Below, one piece after another: positions 34,636-43,763 of a stretch of DNA of 64,000 nt. How positions within the stretch are numbered: position 1 is the stretch's first letter; each line of letters starts with the position of its first letter. The position numbers and the translations under genes were made by a program. The DNA is from Shewanella litoralis (GTDB lineage: Bacteria; Pseudomonadota; Gammaproteobacteria; Enterobacterales; Shewanellaceae): the NCBI RefSeq assembly GCF_009828585.1, contig NZ_WSRZ01000010.1:62001-126000 (forward strand), written 5' to 3'. The notes under the pieces were generated by a model. The model made no database searches. It was not told the DNA's origin and saw nothing but the letters and a program-made list of their open reading frames with translations.

Positions 34636-36099
34636 TTGAAACCCACCATTCAACCCAAAGGGGCAGATTACTGGACTAAACGGATTAGTGATCAAGAAAT
34701 GCCCGCATTATGCTCAACCGTTCGTGATTTAGAGAAACTGGCTAAAGACGATGTGTCTTCATTGGCGTTGCTCGGTCGCAGTGTTATGCATGATAACGCC
34801 TTAACCTCACGTATTTTACGGGTGGCTAACAGTGCGATTTATAATAAAGGCATTAACCAGGTATCTACAGTCAGCCGCGCTGCCGTTGTGCTGGGTTTTG
34901 ATACTATCCGCAATATTTGTATAACCGCAAAACTTCTCACGAGTCTATTAGAAAACAAGCACTTATCTGAAGGTGTATATCAACGTTTGTTAAAGTTGAT
35001 GGCGCAATCATTTCAAGCTGCGATGTTAGCGCGGATGATGATGAGTGACCGCGGTGAATCGTTACGCGAAGAAGTGTTTATTGCCTCGTTACTATATCGA
35101 ATAGGGGAAAGTGCTTTTTGGAGTATGGGCGGTGATATTACCGACAACCTTGATCGTAAATTAGCGTTGATAGATAACAAGATTGATCAAAACTCAGCCA
35201 TTCGAGCTGAGTTAGGTACCTCTTTTATTCAGCTGACTCAAGGTATTGCCAGAAGTTGGGGCTTAGGGGACGTGTTGTTAAAATCCCTGGCTCAGCCAGA
35301 TGAGCGAATGCCAGAAATACGCTGTATATTTTTGGCTGATAAATTAGCTGAAATTTTGTCGAAAAATACTTCAGATCCCAAAGAATTACAAAAAAGATTA
35401 ACTCAAGCGGCTGAAATGTTAGATGTGAGCATTGAGGAAATGACCAAAAAGGTCATTCATTGTAACGAAATGACTCATAAACTGGCGATTGAATATGGCG
35501 CTAACGCTATTGTGTCATATTTACCTGAGCCGAGCCGTGTGGCTGCGAGTATAGAAACACCTGTTGCCGTGGCCATTGTTAGGCAAGCCGATCAAGGATA
35601 CCAACTCAGTAAGTTACGCCAGTTAACTCAGTATGCCGTGGTTAAAACTGATTTTAACCAAATTATGCAAACCGCGCTGGAAGGTATTCTTACTGGCGTC
35701 GGGGTTGATCGATGTGGCGTGTTATTGTTATCGCCTAGCCGCAAATTACTGCAACCTAGGGTAATGTTAGGGGACGATGCAGAAATGCTTAAACACGGGT
35801 TTGTGATTGAACTCAATGACTCTCAATCGGTGTTTAGCCAATGTATTGAACAAAAACGCAGTATTTGGGTTAATGCGCCTTCATCGCAAGACTGTATAGT
35901 GCAAGTTGATGATGCCCTTGTAGAGAAATTATCATCGTTTGGCTTTTTGATTGCCCCGTTAGCCATTGGTAATAAAGTGCTTGGGTTGTTTTATGCTGAC
36001 AGACACGGTACGGCTCGCCATTTTGAGCCACAAGACAATGACAGCTTTACCCATTTTTGCCAGCTCGCTAACGTGTGTTTCGCCGTATCGATGAGTTAG
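34636..36099 (+). CDS. HDOD domain protein with C-terminal GAF domain
   Basis: 487 residues; TTG start at 34636 with TTAGG about 10 nt upstream (no in-frame ATG comes before MPALCSTV). The HDOD domain spans about 15-240 (LALLGRSVMHDNALTSRILRVANSAIYN, VSRAAVVLGFDTIRNICITAKLL, FIASLLYRIGESAFWSMGGD), lacking the HD metal residues as usual for HDOD. A linker leads to a GAF-like domain (about 335-485, FNQIMQTALEGILTGVGVDRCGVLLLSPSRKLL ... FGFLIAPLAIGNKVLGLFYADR). HDOD proteins are signalling scaffolds in motility, stress and c-di-GMP circuits; the GAF domain may bind a small ligand. Ligand and partners unknown. Monocistronic. Confidence 0.88.
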   Translation: MKPTIQPKGADYWTKRISDQEMPALCSTVRDLEKLAKDDVSSLALLGRSVMHDNALTSRILRVANSAIYNKGINQVSTVSRAAVVLGFDTIRNICITAKLLTSLLENKHLSEGVYQRLLKLMAQSFQAAMLARMMMSDRGESLREEVFIASLLYRIGESAFWSMGGDITDNLDRKLALIDNKIDQNSAIRAELGTSFIQLTQGIARSWGLGDVLLKSLAQPDERMPEIRCIFLADKLAEILSKNTSDPKELQKRLTQAAEMLDVSIEEMTKKVIHCNEMTHKLAIEYGANAIVSYLPEPSRVAASIETPVAVAIVRQADQGYQLSKLRQLTQYAVVKTDFNQIMQTALEGILTGVGVDRCGVLLLSPSRKLLQPRVMLGDDAEMLKHGFVIELNDSQSVFSQCIEQKRSIWVNAPSSQDCIVQVDDALVEKLSSFGFLIAPLAIGNKVLGLFYADRHGTARHFEPQDNDSFTHFCQLANVCFAVSMS

Positions 36100-36117
36100 C
36101 CCTAAAGCGTGGAAGCA

Positions 36118-36155
36118 TAAAAAAAGAGATGGTCCATGGGCCATCTCTTTTTTTA
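36118..36155. terminator. Bidirectional terminator between HDOD and NTF2-like genes
   Basis: AAAAAAAGAGATGG / CCATCTCTTTTTTT stem around TCCATGGG, with U-runs on both strands, between convergent genes. Confidence 0.9.
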
Positions 36156-36170
36156 TTCACTCGATTACCA

Positions 36171-36776
36171 TTACTGCATAATCAAGCTGGTGATACGTTT
36201 TGCTTTTTCATTAGGAATAGGAAAACTTAAATGGTATTGGGCGATTTTCCAACCTTGTTCGGTATGTACTAATGCGCCAGTGCCACGGCTTACGCCATAA
36301 GCTGGGCTAAACAGTTGCTCGTCAAATAAAATAGTGTCGTCTATTTGTAACAAGTGTCGAGATTGAAGTTCGTAGTGCCAGCCTTTTGTTGGCTTTGCAT
36401 AACGTTCAAATTCGACCATATTCCAACGCTCTGAATCATCAGTACCAATAAATACCGCTTGTGGGTGATATAAACTGAAATAAGTACTCCAATCGGCTGC
36501 AGCGGCACTTTCATGCAGTTTGTTTAATAGCGCGCTAACCTCTTGACGGTCTTCTTCCGACAAGCCCTGGCTATCTTCAACATCTGCTACATTGTTGAGA
36601 TCTTTAATTACGGCCTGGCTTTCAGAGCTTACCTGCTGACTCACCGAAGTCTTTTTCGGTTCTGTTTGCGTGTGATCTGGTGCTAATTCATTTGCTTCAG
36701 TTGCGTGTAAGTCAAAAGCTGCTGCGGTAGTGACTAACATGGCGATAAAGCCAAGTCGGTGAATAATTGATTGCAT
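36171..36776 (-). CDS. Secreted NTF2-like (SnoaL-type) protein
   Basis: 201 residues with a signal peptide (MQSIIHRLGFIAMLVTTAAAFDLHA). After a charged linker (about 27-75) there is an NTF2-like domain (about 76-195): EEDRQEVSALLNKLHESAAAADWSTYFSLYHPQAVFIGTDDSERWNMVEFERY ... ILFDEQLFSPAYGVSRGTGALVHTEQGWKIAQYHLSFPIPN. Such domains form cone-shaped pockets in enzymes and binding proteins; no catalytic residues can be assigned. Predicted periplasmic. It lies 54 nt downstream of the MtfA-like gene on the same strand and may share its transcript. Confidence 0.8.
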   Translation of the reverse strand: MQSIIHRLGFIAMLVTTAAAFDLHATEANELAPDHTQTEPKKTSVSQQVSSESQAVIKDLNNVADVEDSQGLSEEDRQEVSALLNKLHESAAAADWSTYFSLYHPQAVFIGTDDSERWNMVEFERYAKPTKGWHYELQSRHLLQIDDTILFDEQLFSPAYGVSRGTGALVHTEQGWKIAQYHLSFPIPNEKAKRITSLIMQ

Positions 36777-36830
36777 AGTGTCCCTTACGTAATTAATGAC
36801 ATTTTCGCTGTGATTTCATGTCGTTCTGCG

Positions 36831-37655
36831 TCAGTGCCAATGGATTGGGTCTAGGTGATAAAACTGACTCAACTCTTGGTATAGTTTTTGGTGTTGTTGG
36901 TAAAAATCCGCAGGACGTTCAAAAAAGGTTTCGCTTATAACCGCAAAAAATTCTGCCGGATTGGTTGCGCCATAATAATTAAATAATGACGGTTTATGGT
37001 GCGCTGCGCAATGCTGAAGTTGCTTAAATTCTTCGCCTAGCGTTTGTGACCAAGAACGGTAAGCGGTAATGTCAGTTAATGGCGGAGCCCCATTAGCTGT
37101 GCCGTCTTCCTGGTCAAGTTGATGGGCAAACTCATGGATCACAACATTGCTGCCATCAAAGGGATCGGCAGCACCTTCAAGAGTGCTATGCCACGATAAT
37201 ACGACTTTGCCATACTCCCAGGATTCTCCTAACAATACATTACGTTGGCTTGACTGAACCCCTGCAATGTCTGTGCGGTTTTGTTCAACAATAAATGCTG
37301 CTGGGTATACCAGAATCTGTTTTAATTTGGGGTAGTAATCTGTTTGGCGGTTGAGCAGCAGTAAGCAGGCTTGAGCGGCAATGGTGACTTTAACTTCGTC
37401 ATTGATAATAAAACCACTGCAACCGACAAATTGCTTTTCAGCGATAAACACTTGAATGTGCTTTTTGAGTTGTAACTGTAAATCGGTTGGCATGGCTTTA
37501 AAGTATGGAAACCGTGCTTTAAGTATTGCGCGCCATGCAGTCGGGAACGGCTGAGCAGTAATGTGCTGACGTTGGCGTTGTTTACGCCAACGGCTACTGC
37601 CAATCCAGGCTATTGCCAATACTGCTATTAACACGACAAAGACAATCGCAACCAT
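36831..37655 (-). CDS. mtfA: M90-family zinc peptidase, MtfA-like
   Basis: 274 residues. An N-terminal hydrophobic helix (MVAIVFVVLIAVLAIAWIGSSRW) may anchor it; E. coli MtfA is soluble. The zinc site HEFAHQLDQEDG (about 175-187) matches HExxH, and the distal Glu lies in NPAEFFAVISETFFERP. The family fold is shown by RFPYFKAMPTDLQLQLKKHIQVFIAEKQFVGCSGF and ILVYPAAFIV. In E. coli MtfA binds the glucose repressor Mlc and is an aminopeptidase. Whether Mlc-like control exists here is not known. The membrane helix is a difference from the enterobacterial protein. Confidence 0.9.
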   Translation of the reverse strand: MVAIVFVVLIAVLAIAWIGSSRWRKQRQRQHITAQPFPTAWRAILKARFPYFKAMPTDLQLQLKKHIQVFIAEKQFVGCSGFIINDEVKVTIAAQACLLLLNRQTDYYPKLKQILVYPAAFIVEQNRTDIAGVQSSQRNVLLGESWEYGKVVLSWHSTLEGAADPFDGSNVVIHEFAHQLDQEDGTANGAPPLTDITAYRSWSQTLGEEFKQLQHCAAHHKPSLFNYYGATNPAEFFAVISETFFERPADFYQQHQKLYQELSQFYHLDPIHWH

Positions 37656-37923
37656 AAAGTTTACCTAAGAATATTTTTACATAGTCTATGTATGGGGGAG
37701 GTTAGCGTTAAATTCAAGTTTACCAATTAATTGCAGCTGTTTAGGCTGTTGTTTAAATCTTGATTTAGAACATTATTTATGTTTTTTGCGTACAGCTTTT
37801 ATCAACGTTTGTGAGGCGTTGCGTGCTAACGGCAGTTCGATGATGAATATAAAAGAACTGGCAAACAACTATCGTCTTGATACTTGTTGCCAGCAAAAGG
37901 GTGGGGATAGATTTGAGTGCTAA

Positions 37924-38337
37924 TTAACCTAAGTTAGCGTCAATACGTTTTTGTTGCTCGGGCGTGAGTGAAAAATAGTGATTGATTAATTGCCTGATCA
38001 ACTTTGATTTAGCAATATTGCCTTGTTGGCTAAGTTGCGTGAGTTGATCGATTGCCGATTCGCTTAACGTGTATGTACAGCGCTTAAATGGTTTGCTGCC
38101 ACTACTTGCTTTAACTAATGGTTGCGGTTGATTAGGGTATTTACGTTGTAAAAAATCAACCACATTTGTTGGTTCAAGTACTTCGTTATGTGTCTGGCCT
38201 TTGGCTGAACTAATTGACGGCGTTGATTTACCCGCTGCATATAAGTCTGCTGCAGCAATAAAGTCATCAATTGATACTGCAATAGGGCGCTCAGCTTTAC
38301 ATAACGAAGCGTTTTTCTTGAGATCGGCGAGTCCCAT
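37924..38337 (-). CDS. Ribbon-helix-helix partner of the ParA-like ATPase
   Basis: 137 residues; GGAGGA precedes the start. The N-terminal half is disordered-looking (ADLYAAGKSTPSISSAKGQTHN), and the C-terminal half contains a likely ribbon-helix-helix domain (FKRCTYTLSESAIDQLTQLSQQGNIAKSKLIRQLINHYF). Its start lies 41 nt inside the end of the ParA-like gene, so the two are translationally coupled. The order small ParA then small RHH/disordered partner recalls plasmid type Ib partition (ParA-ParG/omega) and ParA-like positioning systems with small partners. Role inferred from this layout. Confidence 0.7.
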   Translation of the reverse strand: MGLADLKKNASLCKAERPIAVSIDDFIAAADLYAAGKSTPSISSAKGQTHNEVLEPTNVVDFLQRKYPNQPQPLVKASSGSKPFKRCTYTLSESAIDQLTQLSQQGNIAKSKLIRQLINHYFSLTPEQQKRIDANLG

Positions 38338-39043
38338 ACTGTCCTCCCAATGTCGTTACGTTAGACACATTGTTGCGTTGTTCGATCAGTTGTTTTGCAT
38401 CGGTTATGCCTAACAGCTCACAAGCGATGCTGCGCATTTCTTCAGTGGCTTTGCCTTTCGGTTCAAGTTCAAATACTGATAGTCCAGATTCTTCGCTGTC
38501 GTCATAAATATTTCTGCTGTAATTAACGGCGTCGAGTACATTGATATCGTATGTGCGGCAGACATCTTTAGCCTCGGTAATACGATTGGCTTGATTGGGT
38601 AAACTAGGGCATTGAGTAATCACAAACGATGCGTGCATTTTAGGGTTGATCATTAAACAAGTCGAAACGATGTCGTCCATGTGGCTGACGGTTTTTAAAT
38701 CGCGGCGCTTTGGTCTTAATGGCATGAGCACATGTGATGCAACTGACATGGATGCGCGTAATGCGAGGTTGTCTTGACCGCCACAATCGACAATCACATA
38801 GTCGTAGTGTTGCTCTAAACTGAGTAAGTCATTACGAATTTTGCCATACAGTTGCACACAATTAATGGTTGCTAAGTCTGGGTTATTGTTTCGTGCCTGG
38901 ATCCAGTCAGATGTGGTGCGCTGTGGATCGCAGTCCACCATAATGACACTGGCCTGAGCTTCTGTTGTTAGAAACACGGCAATGTTTTGTGCAAGACAGC
39001 TTTTACCGCTACCGCCTTTTTCTCCGCCGACTAAAATGATCAT
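38297..39043 (-). CDS. ParA-family ATPase (small type, chromosomal)
   Basis: 248 residues from ATG 39043, which has AGAGGA upstream; an earlier in-frame ATG (39061) lacks one. Walker A is the deviant ParA form GGEKGGSGKS at residues 6-15, with the signature lysine; switch motifs are VMVDCDPQRTTSDW and YVIVDCGGQDNLALRASM. There is no N-terminal helix-turn-helix, so it is the small (VirC1/type Ib-like) kind. ParA ATPases form ATP-dependent gradients on the nucleoid or poles to position cargo (DNA, chemotaxis arrays, other complexes). There are no plasmid genes around, and no parB/parS is seen. Cargo unknown. Confidence 0.88.
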   Translation of the reverse strand: MIILVGGEKGGSGKSCLAQNIAVFLTTEAQASVIMVDCDPQRTTSDWIQARNNNPDLATINCVQLYGKIRNDLLSLEQHYDYVIVDCGGQDNLALRASMSVASHVLMPLRPKRRDLKTVSHMDDIVSTCLMINPKMHASFVITQCPSLPNQANRITEAKDVCRTYDINVLDAVNYSRNIYDDSEESGLSVFELEPKGKATEEMRSIACELLGITDAKQLIEQRNNVSNVTTLGGQYGTRRSQEKRFVM

Positions 39044-39492
39044 CGAAACCGTCCTCTTCATTGAGCCATACCCTAAATGAGTAAGAGTAAACTATGGCCA
39101 AATTTAATGCTTAGCATTACTTTATGGTCTGAAGATGGTTACGTCAATTAGCTGATTTTTGACGGTTTTTTATAAAAGTCATCGAGATGTTTTATTGACA
39201 CAAATACCACAAATGGCAAAAAGTTGACGGTAATAAGTTGTATGCGTCAATGTTGCTAAAAAGTTAAATGGCATAAACACTTAAGGCGAGGTTGTGCATC
39301 TTGAGTCTTTAGTTGTCAGCTTTTGCAGGTGGTTAAATTTGCCTATCGTTAAGCGTTATATGCATTTTACGTTACTTAATGGCTTTATTTATTTCAAATT
39401 GATATAAGTGGGTGCGAGCTATAATTCCACTTATTTTAAAAAACGGCGTGATATAATTTGCGCAAATGTTAACTGTGTTTGGAACCCGAATT
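39044..39492. other. 449-bp gap upstream of the ParA-like gene
   Basis: AT-rich divergent region between the ParA-like gene and the DUF3820 gene. It contains words such as AATTTAATGCTTAGCATTACTT (imperfect inverted AATGCTTAGCATT at about 39103-39115). This short palindrome (AATGCTTAGCATT, 13 bp) lies about 60 bp from the ParA start and could be an operator for the RHH partner. Nothing else was recognised. Confidence 0.4.
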
Positions 39493-39705
39493 ATGAACGA
39501 GCAACAATTACTCGAAGCGATAAATCAGACCATGCCTTTTGGTAAATACGCGGGAAGAAAGTTGCTACAATTGCCTGAGCCTTATTTAGTGTGGTTTCAT
39601 TCCAAAGGTTTTCCTGAAGGCAAACTAGGCGAGCAATTAGCATTAATGTATGAAGTGAAACTCAATGGCCTAGAAGAGATGTTGCAACCCCTGTTAAAGC
39701 GCTGA
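39493..39705 (+). CDS. DUF3820 family protein
   Basis: 70 residues from ATG 39493 (MNEQQLLEAINQTMPFGKYA); the open frame runs 27 nt further upstream without a ribosome site. The motif MPFGKYAGRKLLQLPEPYLVWFHSKGFPEGKLGEQLALMYEVK is characteristic of DUF3820, a small cytoplasmic family also labelled as a putative quorum-sensing-regulated virulence factor. The GKYxGxxLxxLPxxYLxWF pattern also appears at the ends of exonuclease domains. Actual function unknown. Confidence 0.85.
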   Translation: MNEQQLLEAINQTMPFGKYAGRKLLQLPEPYLVWFHSKGFPEGKLGEQLALMYEVKLNGLEEMLQPLLKR

Positions 39706-39802
39706 CAAGCGAATAAACGAAAAATCCTAGAGGCTATAATGCTACATGCTATAAAACCTTAGCAGCGCAGCGACCCTAGCAGGACGAAGTCCACCCGAGT
39801 AT

Positions 39803-40309
39803 CTAGTCTATTAATCGTTTTTGCATGTAAAAGCCGGTAAACGTTTGGCCGCATTTTTGCTGATAACTGACTTGTTTAAGTACAAAGCCATTTGTTTCAA
39901 ACAATGTTTTCGATAAATATGACGCGTCGACACTCAAATGAGAATACTGCTGTTGCTGTGCCCAGCGCACTAATGTTTTATACAATGCACGAGCGATGCC
40001 CTGGTGCTGGCTTGTCGGCGTAACATATAAGCAGTCGATGTAACCTCGTTGGCTAAAGTGAGTTTCAACACTAATAAATCCGAGGACCTCTTGCTGATCG
40101 TTAACGGCTAACCATGCGCGATTTCGCTTATACCTTAATTGCCAAAACTTTCTCGAACGCGGTGCAGATGACCAGGCATTTAATTTGGCTTGTGGGTAGC
40201 GAGGATGGTGAATATGTTGCACTGCTGTATGATATAACTGACTGATTTTATCCGCATGCTGTGCAGAAAAATCAATAATTTTATAGGGCAGTGTGTGTGT
40301 ATTTTCCAT
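39803..40309 (-). CDS. GNAT-family N-acetyltransferase
   Basis: 168 residues from ATG 40309; a TTG 12 nt upstream lies inside the preceding terminator. The acetyl-CoA fold is seen in DQQEVLGFISVETHFSQRGYIDCLYVTPTSQHQGIARALYKTLVRWAQQQ, with the pyrophosphate-binding Q/RxxGxG/A form QHQGIA, followed by SVDASYLSKTLFETNGF. Substrate cannot be predicted. It lies after a terminator of the upstream gene, so it probably has its own promoter or depends on read-through. Confidence 0.85.
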   Translation of the reverse strand: MENTHTLPYKIIDFSAQHADKISQLYHTAVQHIHHPRYPQAKLNAWSSAPRSRKFWQLRYKRNRAWLAVNDQQEVLGFISVETHFSQRGYIDCLYVTPTSQHQGIARALYKTLVRWAQQQQYSHLSVDASYLSKTLFETNGFVLKQVSYQQKCGQTFTGFYMQKRLID

Positions 40310-40334
40310 AAAAAAGACCAATCCGAAAGATTGG
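40310..40334 (-). terminator. Terminator of the NrfJ-like gene, abutting the GNAT start
   Basis: On the minus strand CCAATC TTTCG GATTGG followed by TCTTTTTT; it ends at the GNAT start codon, so read-through is needed unless the GNAT gene has a separate promoter within it. Confidence 0.75.
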
Positions 40335-40366
40335 CCAATTATGGTATTTTTTAGCGCGTAAAAGAA

Positions 40367-40669
40367 CTATTTTTTGCTGATATTGCCAACAAACATGATT
40401 TTATCGAAGGTTCTGTTCAGGCTTGAACTGGCAAAATCGGTCATCCACATTTGTTCAGATACTTCAACGGTATCACCTTTGCTGACTTGGGTTTGTGGAC
40501 CCGCTGCCCAGTAAGTTTTGTCTGCTTCTTTAATTTGAACATAGGTGTAACCACCACCATTCATGGTGTCGAGCACTTCTCCCTGATGTAATGCACCTTG
40601 TGCCCAAACAGATGAAATTCCTAATGCTAGGGTGGCAGCGGCAGCAAATGCGATCAATTTAGCTTTCAT
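40367..40669 (-). CDS. Small periplasmic protein, NrfJ-like
   Basis: 100 residues with a clear signal peptide (MKAKLIAFAAAATLALGISSVWAQ). The mature part is a small beta-barrel-like domain: GEVLDTMNGGGYTYVQIKEADKTYWAAGPQTQVSKGDTVEVSEQMWMTDFASSSLNRTFDKIMFVG. Similar proteins in Shewanella are called NrfJ or annotated as periplasmic/OB-fold proteins; the pattern GxVLxTMxxGGYTYxxI...KxWxA is distinctive. Its role is unproven, and no nitrite reductase genes are near it here. Monocistronic. Confidence 0.75.
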   Translation of the reverse strand: MKAKLIAFAAAATLALGISSVWAQGALHQGEVLDTMNGGGYTYVQIKEADKTYWAAGPQTQVSKGDTVEVSEQMWMTDFASSSLNRTFDKIMFVGNISKK

Positions 40670-40838
40670 ATTAATGTCCTGTCATACGATTTAGAAGAGG
40701 TCCGCAAGGGATTACTTCAGCATTTAAGCATTTAAGCTGATTGGGGTCTGTGATCTAACCCCAATTATCGCTGTCTGTTTTCAAGTAGGACATTTTTCAG
40801 TGTATTTATACCGCCTATGCCAGGGAGGCATGCCGCGG

Positions 40839-42575
40839 TTATTCGCGGTGGCTAATATAGTGAACATTGGCAAACAGCTTTCCTTCAATTAAATGTCCAT
40901 GTTGACTGACAAAATCAATAAAGGCTTCTGGCAAGGTTTGATGCTCAATAGGTTGTTGCCAATGAGCATGCAACAGGGCGTCATAACCTTCTTTTCCTGC
41001 AGCGGTATAAGCACTAGACACGCCAATATACAGTTTGTTTGCCTCAAGTGGTTGCCAGGCATCTTGCTTATAAATTTCAACTTGGGTAATACGCTGGCCT
41101 TTAATTTGTTTGCCATCATAAAAATAACGCAGCCCATAAGGGTAGGGGAAGCTTCCGGCGCCGGTGCCCATGATGCCGTTATTGGTTGCGCTGTTAATTG
41201 ATGATTCTAATGCTTCAATGACATATTTGCCCATGATTTGGTATAGGGTTAATGGCAACTCAAAAGGTAAGATTCGGCCAACCACATCAGCAAGCGACAA
41301 TTGCCCCTTGTTTAACGATTGCCTTACGCCACCGGCATTATGTAATGCAAAATCAATATTGGGTTCAATCAATTTAGCCGCTTTGTACATACTACGACTG
41401 ACCCATGGGGCTATTTCACTGCCGTGAGGTAAATGCTTGCTCGGTAAGCGAGTGTGGACAAAGTCGCGGGGAATGTGCGCCAATATCTGGTTTTCTAAGG
41501 CATCTAATGCTGGCCGATATTGAGTGTGGATAACTTGGTGTATTTGCTCGTCATGTTGCGCGTCTTTTATACTTGGATGAGCAAATAACTGCTCAATGAG
41601 TTGCTCGCTTAGGGCGCTGCTTGCTGCTTTGCCGTCAGCTTGTGTCACATTGATATTGTTATCGAGCATGAAATAATTGTTGCCAACAAGATTTGTGACT
41701 TGGCCATGTTGGTCAAATACGATATCGGCGAGTCCAAGCGTTTCTGCATACTTGCCCGCATGTAAAATGGGCGTGGCATTGATGGTTTCGGCATAAGGAA
41801 TATCACTTAAGCCAATGTCACTCATGCTGCCTTGTAACGTATGAGAGTGGCCGCCAATGATAAGGCTTATACCGTCGACATGTTCAGCTAGCTCGCGGTC
41901 TTGATCTAAACCTAAATGGCTTAACACAATAATATGCTTAATACCTTGGCGTGTTAGGCGGGCAATGGTTGCACGCGTGGTATCAATGGCATTAACAAAA
42001 TGAGTGTCGGGATCTGGTCTGGCAATTAAGCGCATTTGGTCTAACGTAATGCCGATAATGGCCATTTTAGTGTCATGAAAAGGCTTAATTAACACTTTGG
42101 CGGTTTCACTGCTGTCATCAAAATCATACAACATTGGATGACCGTATAGTCTGCCGACTTTGAGTCTGTCTTCATGGCTTAAATCCATGTTGCCAGCCAA
42201 AACTGGAAAGTCGATACGATTTAAGAATGCTTGTACTGGACTGTTACCGGCATCAATTTCATGGTTACCCAATACCATGGCATCGGGTTTGAGTAAGTTC
42301 AGAAGGTGAGCATTGGCCGCACCCTGGAATTCGCGAAAGTACAAGGTCCCTTGAAAACTATCGCCACCGTGTAAAAACAAAAATGGGCATTGCTCAGAGG
42401 CTGCCTGCTGCCTTGCTTGATCGATTTGAAATCCCAAGCGTGCATAACCACCAGAATGCCCTTTCAATTTATAGGATTGTTGATTGGCTATTAAGGTGAA
42501 CTGGACTGGACTGGGTTCAAAGTTAGAATGCGTGTCGTTGATATGAGCGATGGATAAACGATAAGATTTTTGCAT
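40839..42575 (-). CDS. UshA-type bifunctional metallophosphatase / 5'-nucleotidase
   Basis: 578 residues. The N-terminal calcineurin-like metallophosphatase domain (about 1-330) has all motifs: HINDTHSNFEP (about 10-20), LHGGDSFQG, LGNHEIDAG, VLSHLGLDQD and IIGGHSHTLQG. The C-terminal 5'-nucleotidase domain contains HNAGGVRQSLNKGQLSLADVVGRILPFE and YRVGVSSAY-like YIGVSSAYTAAGKEGYD for nucleotide binding. The family hydrolyses nucleotides or UDP-sugars. Unlike UshA, it has no signal peptide, so it may be cytoplasmic or exported by another route; this makes the usual scavenging role less certain. Confidence 0.9.
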   Translation of the reverse strand: MQKSYRLSIAHINDTHSNFEPSPVQFTLIANQQSYKLKGHSGGYARLGFQIDQARQQAASEQCPFLFLHGGDSFQGTLYFREFQGAANAHLLNLLKPDAMVLGNHEIDAGNSPVQAFLNRIDFPVLAGNMDLSHEDRLKVGRLYGHPMLYDFDDSSETAKVLIKPFHDTKMAIIGITLDQMRLIARPDPDTHFVNAIDTTRATIARLTRQGIKHIIVLSHLGLDQDRELAEHVDGISLIIGGHSHTLQGSMSDIGLSDIPYAETINATPILHAGKYAETLGLADIVFDQHGQVTNLVGNNYFMLDNNINVTQADGKAASSALSEQLIEQLFAHPSIKDAQHDEQIHQVIHTQYRPALDALENQILAHIPRDFVHTRLPSKHLPHGSEIAPWVSRSMYKAAKLIEPNIDFALHNAGGVRQSLNKGQLSLADVVGRILPFELPLTLYQIMGKYVIEALESSINSATNNGIMGTGAGSFPYPYGLRYFYDGKQIKGQRITQVEIYKQDAWQPLEANKLYIGVSSAYTAAGKEGYDALLHAHWQQPIEHQTLPEAFIDFVSQHGHLIEGKLFANVHYISHRE

Positions 42576-42704
42576 TAGTTCCCTCTGTGTAATGCCAATA
42601 TCTTAACGTATTGGATGGAATAATGTCACCCGCAGAGTGCCTTTATGACAAAACCTCACCCATTTACTGTTCATAGGTGAGGTCAATATTTACGTTTAAG
42701 GTGA

Positions 42705-43763
42705 TTAACTGGTTTCGGTTTCGCCGTAAATCACTAAACCTTTGCTCTTTATGCGTCGCTGCCACAATTTACGAGCCAGTGCTTGCATATCAGGGGCAAT
42801 GTCTTTTGAGTCAACAATCTCTAAACCTATTAAGGTTTCGATAATATCTTCAATGGTCACAATCCCTTCGCTTGAACCATATTCATCTACCACCAAAGCC
42901 ATTTTACTGTTGCGTTTAATCATGGTTTGAAACAACGGTAAAACACTTACCGACGATTGTAATACTAATAGGCTTTTAACATAGTCGCCGATGGCTGTTT
43001 GTGGCGATAAGCTGGCCTGCAAAATAATGTCGTTACGGTTGACGTAACCAATCACGTTGTCGCGGTCATCTTGATACACCGGAAAACGTGTAAAAGGACT
43101 ACTTAAATGCTCGGCAATAAATTGCTCATTGGTCATGGTTGTCGGTAATTTAAAAATAACCGTACGCGGTGTCATAATATGCGTGACAGACATATCTTTC
43201 ATAGACAGCATTTGCGTTAAAATTTGCGATTCTTGTTCGCTTAATTCGCCGCTGTCTTTTGCCAACTGGTTCATGGCGCTCAATTCCTGGCGCATGTAAA
43301 GATTGTTGTCACCTTTACCTAAAAAGCCGGTCACTTTTTGCGACAGCCATATTAACGGCAAGGTTAGCCTTTCCATCCAGTAAAGACATACCGACACCAT
43401 TGGTGCTAGCTTACGCCAATGATTAGCGCCAATAATTTTAGGAATAATTTCAGACAAAAATAAAATTAAGAAGGTTAATACCGCAGAGAAAACACCTAGC
43501 ATCTCACTGCCAAATACAATCGCAGCTTGTGCTCCGGCAACAGAAGCGCCCATAGTGTGAGAAATCGTATTAAGGGTCAAAATCGACACTAAAGGTGAGT
43601 CGATATTCTGCTTTTGTTTGTGCAGTCTAGCGGCAGCGTGCGGATTATGCTCTTTGAGGTTAGCAATATAGCTTGGCGTAACCGACAACAGCACGGATTC
43701 AAATACACTACATAAAAACGAAATGGATATAGCAAAAATAACGATAAACAGAAGGGTTATCAT
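42705..43763 (-). CDS. CNNM/CBS domain membrane protein (hemolysin/CorC family)
   Basis: 352 residues. The N-terminal DUF21/CNNM domain has about four membrane segments (ITLLFIVIFAISISFLCSVFESVLLSV; LVSILTLNTISHTMGASVAGAQAAIVFGS; VFSAVLTFLILFLSEIIPKIIG), followed by a CBS pair (about 185-320: MSVTHIMTPRTVIFKLP, FTRFPVYQDDRDNVIGYVNRNDII, MALVVDEYGSSEGIVTIEDIIETLIG). There is no C-terminal CorC/HlyC transporter-associated domain, so it is a short form. The family is linked to magnesium/divalent cation transport or efflux; hemolysin is a historical name. Confidence 0.9.
   Translation of the reverse strand: MITLLFIVIFAISISFLCSVFESVLLSVTPSYIANLKEHNPHAAARLHKQKQNIDSPLVSILTLNTISHTMGASVAGAQAAIVFGSEMLGVFSAVLTFLILFLSEIIPKIIGANHWRKLAPMVSVCLYWMERLTLPLIWLSQKVTGFLGKGDNNLYMRQELSAMNQLAKDSGELSEQESQILTQMLSMKDMSVTHIMTPRTVIFKLPTTMTNEQFIAEHLSSPFTRFPVYQDDRDNVIGYVNRNDIILQASLSPQTAIGDYVKSLLVLQSSVSVLPLFQTMIKRNSKMALVVDEYGSSEGIVTIEDIIETLIGLEIVDSKDIAPDMQALARKLWQRRIKSKGLVIYGETETS

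Noticed and set aside
34636-34638. Frameshifted or truncated start of the HDOD protein
   Set aside because: A TTG start with an upstream AGG gives a full-length HDOD domain; no damage is needed to explain it.
37924-39043. Integrated plasmid
   Set aside because: Only the ParA/RHH pair is present; no replication, mobilisation or integrase genes surround it.
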